From Tritrichomonas musculus (taxonomy: Eukaryota > Parabasalia > Tritrichomonadida > Tritrichomonadidae), in assembly GCA_039105265.1 (NCBI GenBank), contig JAPFFF010000096.1:1-64000 (forward strand): DNA of 64,000 bases, in the 5' to 3' direction. The stretch's first letter is position 1; each line of letters starts with the position of its first letter. The notes under the pieces are model-generated. The model had not been told where the DNA came from, did not search any database, and saw nothing but the letters and a program-made list of their open reading frames with translations. The translations under genes were made by a program, and so were the position numbers. Positions 26,073 to 37,942 of the stretch are shown here, one piece after another.

Positions 26073-27625
26073 TTCAAATTGCAGTTGCAGCTGAATCTAA
26101 TGGTTCAATTGCAGTTGTAGTTTAATCTGATGGTTCAATTGCAGTTGCAGCTGAATCTAATGGTTCAATTCCAGTTGTAGTTTAATCTGATGGTTCAATT
26201 GCAGTTGCAGCTGAATCTGATGGTTCAATTGCAGTTGTAGTTTAATCTGATGGTTCAATTGCAGTTGTAGCTGAATCTGATGGTTCAATTGAAGTTGCAG
26301 CTGAATCTAATGGTTCAATTGCAGTTGTAGTTTAATCTGATGGTTCAAATTGCAGTTGTAGCTGAATCTGATGGTTCAAATTGCAGTTGTAGTTTAATCT
26401 GATAATTCAATTGCAGTTGTAGTTTAATCTGATGATTCAATTGCAGTTGTAGTTTAATCTGATGGTTCAAATTGCAGTTGTAGCTGAATCTAATGGTTCA
26501 ATTGCAGTTGTAGTTTAATCTGATGGTTCAATTGCAGTTGCAGCTGAATCTAATGGTTCAATTGCAGTTGTAGTTTAATCTGATGGTTCAATTGCAGTTG
26601 CAGCTGAATCTGATGGTTCAATTGCAGTTGTAGTTTAATCTGATAATTCAATTGCAGTTGTAGTTTAATCTGATGGTTCAATTGCAGTTGTAGTTTAATC
26701 TAATGGTTCAATTGCAGTTGTAGTTTAATCTGATGGTTCAATTGAAGTTGCAGCTGAATCTAATGGTTCAATTGCAGTTGTAGCTGAATCTGATGGTTCA
26801 ACTGCAGTTGTAGTTTAATCTAATGGTTCAAATTGCAGTTGCAGCTGAATCTGATGGTTCAATTGAAGTTGTAGTTTAATCTGATGGTTCAATTGCAGTT
26901 GTAGTTTAATCTGATGGTTCAATTGCAGTTGTAGTTTAATCTGATGGTTCAACTGCAGTTGTAGTTTAATCTGATGGTTCAATTGCAGTTGTAGCTGAAT
27001 CTGATGGTTCAAATTGCAGTTGTAGCTGAATCTAATGGTTCAACTGCAGTTGTAGTTTAATCTGATGGTTCAATTGCAGTTGTAGTTTAATCTAATGGTT
27101 CAAATTGCAGTTACAGCTGAATCTAATGGTTCAATTCCAGTTGTAGTTTAATCTGATGGTTCAATTGCAGTTGCAGCTGAATCTGATGGTTCAATTGCAG
27201 TTGTAGTTTAATCTGATGGTTCAATTGCAGTTGCAGCTGAATCTGATGGTTCAATTGCAGTTGTAGTTTAATCTGATAATTCAATTGCAGTTGTAGTTTA
27301 ATCTGATGGTTCAAATTGCAGTTGTAGCTGAATCTGATGGTTCAAATTGCAGTTGTAGTTTAATCTGATAATTCAATTGCAGTTGTAGTTTAATCTGATG
27401 ATTCAATTGCAGTTGTAGTTTAATCTGATGGTTCAAATTGCAGTTGTAGCTGAATCTAATGGTTCAATTGCAGTTGTAGTTTAATCTGATGGTTCAATTG
27501 CAGTTGTAGCTGAATCTGATGGTTCAATTGCAGTTGTAGTTTAATCTGATGGTTCAAATTGCAGTTGCAGCTGAATCTGATGGTTCAATTGCAGTTGTAG
27601 TTTAATCTGATGGTTCAATTGCAGT

Positions 27626-30434
27626 TGTAGTTTAATCTGATGGTTCAAATTGCAGTTGTAGCTGAATCTGATGGTTCAAATTGCAGTTGTAGCTGAATCT
27701 AATGGTTCAACTGCAGTTGTAGCTGAATCTGATGGTTCAACTGCAGTTGTAGTTTAATCTAATGGTTCAAATTGCAGTTGCAGCTGAATCTGATGGTTCA
27801 ATTGAAGTTGTAGTTTAATCTGATGGTTCAATTGCAGTTGTAGTTTAATCTGATGGTTCAATTGCAGTTGTAGTTTAATCTGATGGTTCAAATTGCAGTT
27901 GTAGCTGAATCTAATGGTTCAATTGCAGTTGTAGTTTAATCTAATGGTTCAAATTGCAGTTACAGCTGAATCTAATGGTTCAATTCCAGTTGTAGTTTAA
28001 TCTGATGGTTCAATTGCAGTTGCAGCTGAATCTGATGGTTCAATTCCAGTTGTAGTTTAATCTGATAATTCAATTGCAGTTGTAGTTTAATCTGATGGTT
28101 CAATTGCAGTTGTAGTTTAATCTGATGGTTCAATTGCAGTTGTAGTTTAATCTGATGGTTCAACTGCAGTTGTAGTTTAATCTGATGGTTCAATTGCAGT
28201 TGTAGTTTAATCTAATGGTTCAAATTGCAGTTACAGCTGAATCTAATGGTTCAATTCCAGTTGTAGTTTAATCTGATGGTTCAATTGCAGTTGCAGCTGA
28301 ATCTGATGGTTCAAATTGCAGTTGTAGTTTAATCTGATAATTCAATTGCAGTTGTAGTTTAATCTGATGGTTCAATTGCAGTTGTAGTTTAATCTAATGG
28401 TTCAAATTGCAGTTGTAGCTGAATCTAATGGTTCAATTCCAGTTGTAGTTTAATCTGATGGTTCAAATTGCAGTTGCAGCTGAATCTAATGGTTCAATTG
28501 CAGTTGTAGTTTAATCTGATGGTTCAATTGCAGTTGCAGCTGAATCTGATGGTTCAATTGCAGTTGTAGTTTAATCTGATGGTTCAATTGCAGTTGTAGC
28601 TGAATCTGATGGTTCAATTGAAGTTGCAGCTGAATCTAATGGTTCAATTGCAGTTGTAGTTTAATCTGATGGTTCAAATTGCAGTTGTAGCTGAATCTGA
28701 TGGTTCAAATTGCAGTTGTAGTTTAATCTGATAATTCAATTGCAGTTGTAGTTTAATCTGATGATTCAATTGCAGTTGTAGTTTAATCTGATGGTTCAAA
28801 TTGCAGTTGTAGCTGAATCTAATGGTTCAATTGCAGTTGTAGTTTAATCTGATGGTTCAATTGCAGTTGTAGCTGAATCTGATGGTTCAATTGCAGTTGT
28901 AGTTTAATCTGATGGTTCAATTGAAGTTGCAGCTGAATCTAATGGTTCAATTGCAGTTGTAGTTTAATCTGATGGTTCAATTGCAGTTGTAGTTTAATCT
29001 AATGGTTCAAATTGCAGTTGCAGCTGAATCTGATGGTTCAATTGCAGTTGTAGTTTAATCTGATGGTTCAATTGCAGTTGTAGTTTAATCTGATGGTTCA
29101 AATTGCAGTTGTAGTTTAATCTGATGGTTCAATTGCAGTTGTAGTTTAATCTGATGGTTCAAATTGCAGTTGTAGCTGAATCTGATGGTTCAAATTGCAG
29201 TTGTAGCTGAATCTAATGGTTCAACTGCAGTTGTAGCTGAATCTGATGGTTCAACTGCAGTTGTAGTTTAATCTAATGGTTCAAATTGCAGTTGCAGCTG
29301 AATCTGATGGTTCAATTGAAGTTGTAGTTTAATCTGATGGTTCAATTGCAGTTGTAGTTTAATCTGATGGTTCAATTGCAGTTGTAGTTTAATCTGATGG
29401 TTCAAATTGCAGTTGTAGTTTAATCTAATGGTTCAATTGCAGTTGTAGTTTAATCTAATGGTTCAAATTGCAGTTACAGCTGAATCTAATGGTTCAATTC
29501 CAGTTGTAGTTTAATCTGATGGTTCAATTGCAGTTGCAGCTGAATCTGATGGTTCAATTCCAGTTGTAGTTTAATCTGATAATTCAATTGCAGTTGTAGT
29601 TTAATCTGATGGTTCAATTGCAGTTGTAGTTTAATCTGATGGTTCAATTGCAGTTGTAGTTTAATCTGATGGTTCAACTGCAGTTGTAGTTTAATCTGAT
29701 GGTTCAATTGCAGTTGTAGTTTAATCTAATGGTTCAAATTGCAGTTACAGCTGAATCTAATGGTTCAATTCCAGTTGTAGTTTAATCTGATGGTTCAATT
29801 GCAGTTGCAGCTGAATCTGATGGTTCAAATTGCAGTTGTAGTTTAGTCTGATAATTCAATTGCAGTTGTAGTTTAATCTGATGGTTCAATTGCAGTTGTA
29901 GTTTAATCTAATGGTTCAAATTGCAGTTGTAGCTGAATCTAATGGTTCAATTCCAGTTGTAGTTTAATCTGATGGTTCAAATTGCAGTTGCAGCTGAATC
30001 TAATGGTTCAATTGCAGTTGTAGTTTAATCTGATGGTTCAATTGCAGTTGCAGCTGAATCTGATGGTTCAATTGCAGTTGTAGTTTAATCTGATGGTTCA
30101 ATTGCAGTTGTAGCTGAATCTGATGGTTCAATTGAAGTTGCAGCTGAATCTAATGGTTCAATTGCAGTTGTAGTTTAATCTGATGGTTCAAATTGCAGTT
30201 GTAGCTGAATCTGATGGTTCAAATTGCAGTTGTAGTTTAATCTGATAATTCAATTGCAGTTGTAGTTTAATCTGATGATTCAATTGCAGTTGTAGTTTAA
30301 TCTGATGGTTCAAATTGCAGTTGTAGCTGAATCTAATGGTTCAATTGCAGTTGTAGTTTAATCTGATGGTTCAATTGCAGTTGTAGCTGAATCTGATGGT
30401 TCAATTGCAGTTGTAGTTTAATCTGATGGTTCAA
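27626..30434 (-). repeat. 1514-bp higher-order repeat, second pair
   Basis: Bases about 27626-28920 recur at about 29140-30434. Anchors 27972/29486 and 28725/30239 are both 1514 bp apart. This pair keeps the gataattc / gatgattc monomers in both copies, unlike the first pair. One private change, gtttagtctgataa near 29847, separates this copy from its relatives. Confidence 0.8.
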
Positions 30435-31739
30435 ATTGCAGTTGTAGCTGAATCTGATGGTTCAAATTGCAGTTGTAGCTGAATCTGATGGTTCAACTGC
30501 AGTTGTAGTTTAATCTAATGGTTCAAATTGCAGTTGCAGCTGAATCTGATGGTTCAATTGCAGTTGTAGTTTAATCTGATGGTTCAATTGCAGTTGTAGT
30601 TTAATCTGATGGTTCAAATTGCAGTTGTAGCTGAATCTGATGGTTCAAATTGCAGTTGTAGCTGAATCTAATGGTTCAACTGCAGTTGTAGCTGAATCTG
30701 ATGGTTCAACTGCAGTTGTAGTTTAATCTAATGGTTCAAATTGCAGTTGCAGCTGAATCTGATGGTTCAATTGAAGTTGTAGTTTAATCTGATGGTTCAA
30801 TTGCAGTTGTAGTTTAATCTGATGGTTCAATTGCAGTTGTAGTTTAATCTGATGGTTCAAATTGCAGTTGTAGCTGAATCTGATGGTTCAAATTGCAGTT
30901 GTAGCTGAATCTAATGGTTCAACTGCAGTTGTAGTTTAATCTGATGGTTCAATTGCAGTTGTAGTTTAATCTAATGGTTCAAATTGCAGTTACAGCTGAA
31001 TCTAATGGTTCAATTCCAGTTGTAGTTTAATCTGATGGTTCAATTGCAGTTGCAGCTGAATCTGATGGTTCAATTGCAGTTGTAGTTTAATCTGATGGTT
31101 CAATTGCAGTTGTAGCTGAATCTGATGGTTCAATTGAAGTTGCAGCTGAATCTAATGGTTCAATTGCAGTTGTAGTTTAATCTGATGGTTCAAATTGCAG
31201 TTGTAGCTGAATCTGATGGTTCAAATTGCAGTTGTAGTTTAATCTGATAATTCAATTGCAGTTGTAGTTTAATCTGATGATTCAATTGCAGTTGTAGTTT
31301 AATCTGATGGTTCAAATTGCAGTTGTAGTTTAATCTAATGGTTCAAATTGCAGTTGCAGCTGAATCTGATGGTTCAATTGCAGTTGTAGTTTAATCTGAT
31401 GGTTCAAATTGCAGTTGTAGTTTAATCTGATAATTCAATTGCAGTTGTAGTTTAATCTGATGGTTCAATTGCAGTTGTAGTTTAATCTAATGGTTCAAAT
31501 TGCAGTTGTAGCTGAATCTAATGGTTCAATTCCAGTTGTAGTTTAATCTGATGGTTCAAATTGCAGTTGCAGCTGAATCTAATGGTTCAATTGCAGTTGT
31601 AGTTTAATCTGATGGTTCAATTGCAGTTGCAGCTGAATCTGATGGTTCAATTGCAGTTGTAGTTTAATCTGATGGTTCAATTGCAGTTGTAGCTGAATCT
31701 GATGGTTCAATTGAAGTTGCAGCTGAATCTAATGGTTCA

Positions 31740-33570
31740 ATTGCAGTTGTAGTTTAATCTGATGGTTCAAATTGCAGTTGTAGTTTAATCTGATAATTCA
31801 ATTGCAGTTGTAGTTTAATCTGATGGTTCAATTGCAGTTGTAGTTTAATCTAATGGTTCAAATTGCAGTTGTAGCTGAATCTAATGGTTCAATTCCAGTT
31901 GTAGTTTAATCTGATGGTTCAAATTGCAGTTGCAGCTGAATCTAATGGTTCAATTGCAGTTGTAGTTTAATCTGATGGTTCAATTGCAGTTGCAGCTGAA
32001 TCTGATGGTTCAATTGCAGTTGTAGTTTAATCTGATGGTTCAATTGCAGTTGTAGCTGAATCTGATGGTTCAATTGAAGTTGCAGCTGAATCTAATGGTT
32101 CAATTGCAGTTGTAGTTTAATCTGATGGTTCAAATTGCAGTTGTAGCTGAATCTGATGGTTCAAATTGCAGTTGTAGTTTAATCTGATAATTCAATTGCA
32201 GTTGTAGTTTAATCTGATGATTCAATTGCAGTTGTAGTTTAATCTGATGGTTCAAATTGCAGTTGTAGCTGAATCTAATGGTTCAATTGCAGTTGTAGTT
32301 TAATCTGATGGTTCAATTGCAGTTGTAGCTGAATCTGATGGTTCAATTGCAGTTGTAGTTTAATCTGATGGTTCAAATTGCAGTTGTAGCTGAATCTGAT
32401 GGTTCAAATTGCAGTTGTAGCTGAATCTGATGGTTCAACTGCAGTTGTAGTTTAATCTAATGGTTCAAATTGCAGTTGCAGCTGAATCTGATGGTTCAAT
32501 TGCAGTTGTAGTTTAATCTGATGGTTCAATTGCAGTTGTAGTTTAATCTGATGGTTCAAATTGCAGTTGTAGCTGAATCTGATGGTTCAAATTGCAGTTG
32601 TAGCTGAATCTAATGGTTCAACTGCAGTTGTAGCTGAATCTGATGGTTCAACTGCAGTTGTAGTTTAATCTAATGGTTCAAATTGCAGTTGCAGCTGAAT
32701 CTGATGGTTCAATTGAAGTTGTAGTTTAATCTGATGGTTCAATTGCAGTTGTAGTTTAATCTGATGGTTCAATTGCAGTTGTAGTTTAATCTGATGGTTC
32801 AAATTGCAGTTGTAGCTGAATCTGATGGTTCAAATTGCAGTTGTAGCTGAATCTAATGGTTCAACTGCAGTTGTAGTTTAATCTGATGGTTCAATTGCAG
32901 TTGTAGTTTAATCTAATGGTTCAAATTGCAGTTACAGCTGAATCTAATGGTTCAATTCCAGTTGTAGTTTAATCTGATGGTTCAATTGCAGTTGCAGCTG
33001 AATCTGATGGTTCAATTGCAGTTGTAGTTTAATCTGATGGTTCAATTGCAGTTGTAGCTGAATCTGATGGTTCAATTGAAGTTGCAGCTGAATCTAATGG
33101 TTCAATTGCAGTTGTAGTTTAATCTGATGGTTCAAATTGCAGTTGTAGCTGAATCTGATGGTTCAAATTGCAGTTGTAGTTTAATCTGATAATTCAATTG
33201 CAGTTGTAGTTTAATCTGATGATTCAATTGCAGTTGTAGTTTAATCTGATGGTTCAAATTGCAGTTGTAGCTGAATCTAATGGTTCAATTGCAGTTGTAG
33301 TTTAATCTGATGGTTCAATTGCAGTTGTAGCTGAATCTGATGGTTCAATTGCAGTTGTAGTTTAATCTGATGGTTCAAATTGCAGTTGTAGCTGAATCTG
33401 ATGGTTCAAATTGCAGTTGTAGCTGAATCTGATGGTTCAACTGCAGTTGTAGTTTAATCTAATGGTTCAAATTGCAGTTGCAGCTGAATCTGATGGTTCA
33501 ATTGCAGTTGTAGTTTAATCTGATGGTTCAATTGCAGTTGTAGTTTAATCTGATGGTTCAAATTGCAGTT
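31740..33570 (-). repeat. 7910-bp spaced duplication (partner 23830-25660)
   Basis: The tgataattca monomers at 23881, and the aatctgataa markers at 24271 and 25273, recur at 31791, 32181 and 33183, each 7910 bp later. The segment ends where 33574 reads gtagtttaatctaatgg and its partner reads gtagctgaatctgatgg. It carries the 1002-bp repeat inside it. Confidence 0.8.
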
Positions 33571-33829
33571 GTAGTTTAATCTAATGGTTCAAATTGCAGT
33601 TGTAGCTGAATCTGATGGTTCAAATTGCAGTTGTAGTTTAATCTGATGGTTCAATTGCAGTTGTAGTTTAATCTGATGGTTCAACTGCAGTTGTAGTTTA
33701 ATCTGATGGTTCAAATTGCAGTTGTAGTTTAATCTGATGATTCAACTGCAGTTGTAGTTTAATCTGATGGTTCAAATTGCAGTTGTAGTTTAATCTGATG
33801 ATTCAACTGCAGTTGTAGCTGAATCTGAT

Positions 33830-34660
33830 GGTTCAAATTGCAGTTGTAGTTTAATCTGATGATTCAACTGCAGTTGTAGTTTAATCTGATGGTTCAAATT
33901 GCAGTTGTAGTTTAATCTGATGATTCAACTGCAGTTGTAGCTGAATCTGATGGTTCAAATTGCAGTTGTAGTTTAATCTGATGGTTCAATTGCAGTTGCA
34001 GCTGAATCTGATGGTTCAAATTGCAGTTGTAGCTGAATCTAATGGTTCAACTGCAGTTGTAGTTTAATCTGATGATTCAACTGCAGTTGTAGTTTAATCT
34101 GATGATTCAAATTGCAGTTGTAGTTTAATCTGATGATTCAAATTGCAGTTGCAGCTGAATCTGATGGTTCAAATTGCAGTTACAGCTGAATCTAATGGTT
34201 CAAATTGCAGTTGTAGTTTAATCTGATGGTTCAATTGCAGTTGTAGTTTAATCTGATGGTTCAAATTGCAGTTGTAGTTTAATCTGATGATTCAAATTGC
34301 AGTTGTAGTTTAATCTGATGGTTCAATTGCAGTTGTAGTTTAATCTGATGGTTCAAATTGCAGTTTTAGCTGAATCTAATGGTTCAACTGCAGTTGTAGT
34401 TTAATCTGATGATTCAACTGCAGTTGTAGTTTAATCTGATGGTTCAAATTGCAGTTGTAGTTTAATCTGATGGTTCAAATTGCAGTTGTAGCTGAATCTG
34501 ATGGTTCAAATTGCAGTTGTAGCTGAATCTAATGGTTCAACTGCAGTTGTAGTTTAATCTGATGGTTCAATTGCAGTTGTAGCTGAATCTGATGGTTCAA
34601 ATTGCAGTTGTAGTTTAATCTAATGGTTCAAATTGCAGTTGTAGCTGAATCTGATGGTTC
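33830..34660 (-). repeat. Inverted partner of 4780-5660
   Basis: This stretch matches the reverse complement of the left-arm block through about 27 monomers in the same order, including the rare gcagttttagctg and alternating gatgattc units. One monomer present near 5250 is missing here. The similarity is far higher than that expected from shared consensus alone, because the order of 30/31-bp lengths and of middle variants agrees. Confidence 0.8.
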
Positions 34661-35789
34661 AATTGCAGTTGTAGTTTAATCTGATGGTTCAAATTGCAGT
34701 TGTAGTTTAATCTGATGATTCAATTGCAGTTGTAGTTTAATCTGATGGTTCAAATTGCAGTTGTAGCTGAATCTAATGGTTCAATTGCAGTTGTAGCTGA
34801 ATCTGATGGTTCAAATTGTAGTTGTAGCTGAATCTGATGGTTCAAATTGCAGTTGTAGTTTAATCTGATGATTCAACTGCAGTTGTAGTTTAATCTGATG
34901 GTTCAAATTGCAGTTGTAGTTTAATCTGATGATTCAACTGCAGTTGTAGTTTAATCTGATGGTTCAAATTGCAGTTGTAGCTGAATCTGATGGTTCAAAT
35001 TGCAGTTGTAGTTTAATCTGATGGTTCAATTGCAGTTGCAGCTGAATCTGATGGTTCAACTGCAGTTGTAGTTTAATCTGATGATTCAAATTGCAGTTGT
35101 AGTTTAATCTGATGATTCAAATTGCAGTTGCAGCTGAATCTGATGGTTTAAATTGCAGTTACAGCTGAATCTAATGGTTCAAATTGCAGTTGTAGTTTAA
35201 TCTGATGATTCAAATTGCAGTTGCAGCTGAATCTGATGGTTCAAATTGCAGTTACAGCTGAATCTAATGGTTCAATTGAAGTTGTAGCTGAATCTGATGG
35301 TTCAAATTGCAGTTGTAGTTTAATCTGATGGTTCAATTGCAGTTGCAGCTGAATCTGATGGTTCAAATTGCAGTTGTAGCTGAATCTAATGGTTCAACTG
35401 CAGTTGTAGTTTAATCTGATGATTCAACTGCAGTTGTAGTTTAATCTGATGATTCAAATTGCAGTTGTAGTTTAATCTGATGATTCAAATTGCAGTTGCA
35501 GCTGAATCTGATGGTTCAAATTGCAGTTACAGCTGAATCTAATGGTTCAAATTGCAGTTGTAGCTGAATCTGATGGTTCAAATTGCAGTTGTAGTTTAAT
35601 CTGATGGTTCAATTGCAGTTGCAGCTGAATCTGATGGTTCAAATTGCAGTTGTAGCTGAATCTAATGATTCAACTGCAGTTGTAGTTTAATCTGATGGTT
35701 CAAATTGCAGTTGTAGTTTAATCTGATGATTCAAATTGCAGTTGTAGTTTAATCTGATGGTTCAATTGCAGTTGCAGCTGAATCTGATG

Positions 35790-37942
35790 GTTCAAATTGC
35801 AGTTACAGCTGAATCTAATGGTTCAATTGAAGTTGTAGTTTAATCTAATGGTTCAAATTGCAGTTGTAGTTTAATCTGATGGTTCAAATTGCAGTTGTAG
35901 CTGAATCTGATGGTTCAACTGCAGTTGTAGCTGAATCTAATGGTTCAACTGCAGTTGTAGTTTAATCTGATGGTTCAATTGCAGTTGTAGCTGAATCTGA
36001 TGGTTCAAATTGCAGTTGTAGTTTAATCTAATGGTTCAAATTGCAGTTGTAGCTGAATCTGATGGTTCAAATTGCAGTTGTAGTTTAATCTGATGGTTCA
36101 ATTGCAGTTGTAGTTTAATCTGATGGTTCAATTGCAGTTGCAGCTGAATCTGATGGTTCAAATTGCAGTTACAGCTGAATCTAATGGTTCAATTGAAGTT
36201 GTAGTTTAATCTGATGGTTCAAATTGCAGTTGTAGCTGAATCTGATGGTTCAAATTGCAGTTGTAGCTGAATCTGATGGTTCAAATTGCAGTTGTAGCTG
36301 AATCTAATGGTTCAACTGCAGTTGTAGTTTAATCTGATGGTTCAATTGCAGTTGTAGCTGAATCTGATGGTTCAAATTGCAGTTGTAGTTTAATCTGATG
36401 GTTCAAATTGCAGTTGTAGCTGAATCTGATGGTTCAAATTGCAGTTGTAGCTGAATCTAATGGTTCAACTGCAGTTGTAGTTTAATCTGATGGTTCAATT
36501 GCAGTTGTAGCTGAATCTGATGGTTCAAATTGCAGTTGTAGTTTAATCTAATGGTTCAAATTGCAGTTGTAGCTGAATCTGATGGTTCAAATTGCAGTTG
36601 TAGTTTAATCTGATGGTTCAATTGCAGTTGTAGTTTAATCTGATGGTTCAATTGCAGTTGCAGCTGAATCTGATGGTTCAAATTGCAGTTACAGCTGAAT
36701 CTAATGGTTCAATTGAAGTTGTAGTTTAATCTGATGGTTCAAATTGCAGTTGTAGTTTAATCTAATGGTTCAAATTGCAGTTGTAGCTGAATCTGATGGT
36801 TCAAATTGCAGTTGTAGTTTAATCTGATGGTTCAATTGCAGTTGTAGTTTAATCTGATGGTTCAATTGCAGTTGCAGCTGAATCTGATGGTTCAAATTGC
36901 AGTTACAGCTGAATCTAATGGTTCAATTGAAGTTGTAGTTTAATCTGATGGTTCAAATTGCAGTTGTAGTTTAATCTGATGGTTCAAATTGCAGTTACAG
37001 CTGAATCTAATGGTTCAATTGAAGTTGTAGTTTAATCTAATGGTTCAAATTGCAGTTGTAGTTTAATCTGATGGTTCAAATTGCAGTTGTAGCTGAATCT
37101 GATGGTTCAACTGCAGTTGTAGCTGAATCTAATGGTTCAACTGCAGTTGTAGTTTAATCTGATGGTTCAATTGCAGTTGTAGCTGAATCTGATGGTTCAA
37201 ATTGCAGTTGTAGTTTAATCTAATGGTTCAAATTGCAGTTGTAGCTGAATCTGATGGTTCAAATTGCAGTTGTAGTTTAATCTGATGGTTCAATTGCAGT
37301 TGTAGTTTAATCTGATGGTTCAATTGCAGTTGCAGCTGAATCTGATGGTTCAAATTGCAGTTACAGCTGAATCTAATGGTTCAATTGAAGTTGTAGTTTA
37401 ATCTGATGGTTCAAATTGCAGTTGTAGCTGAATCTGATGGTTCAAATTGCAGTTGTAGCTGAATCTGATGGTTCAAATTGCAGTTGTAGCTGAATCTAAT
37501 GGTTCAACTGCAGTTGTAGTTTAATCTGATGGTTCAATTGCAGTTGTAGCTGAATCTGATGGTTCAAATTGCAGTTGTAGTTTAATCTGATGGTTCAAAT
37601 TGCAGTTGTAGCTGAATCTGATGGTTCAAATTGCAGTTGTAGCTGAATCTAATGGTTCAACTGCAGTTGTAGTTTAATCTGATGGTTCAATTGCAGTTGT
37701 AGCTGAATCTGATGGTTCAAATTGCAGTTGTAGTTTAATCTAATGGTTCAAATTGCAGTTGTAGCTGAATCTGATGGTTCAAATTGCAGTTGTAGTTTAA
37801 TCTGATGGTTCAATTGCAGTTGTAGTTTAATCTGATGGTTCAATTGCAGTTGCAGCTGAATCTGATGGTTCAAATTGCAGTTACAGCTGAATCTAATGGT
37901 TCAATTGAAGTTGTAGTTTAATCTGATGGTTCAAATTGCAGT
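35790..37942 (-). repeat. 1192-bp higher-order repeat in R3a
   Basis: Bases about 35790-36750 recur at about 36982-37942. Anchors: gatggttcaactgcag at 35909 and 37101; aatctaatgg at 36301 and 37493; gtttaatcta at 36541 and 37733. All are 1192 bp apart. Similar but less regular copies continue to about 39000. Confidence 0.8.

Larger units (their letters stand above)
19990..33570 (-). repeat. Variant block R2
   Basis: The markers are ctgataattcaattg followed by gatgattcaattg, ggttcaattccag, and gttacagctgaatctaatgg. Instances of the aatctgataa marker that is followed by gatgattc start at 20574, 22029, 24271, 25273, 26396, 27362, 28725, 30239, 31241, 32181 and 33183, showing repeated spacings of 1002 and 1514 bp. 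R1 markers (caatcgcag, gtagattaat) are absent. The block ends where the R2 copy breaks at about 33570. Confidence 0.75.
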
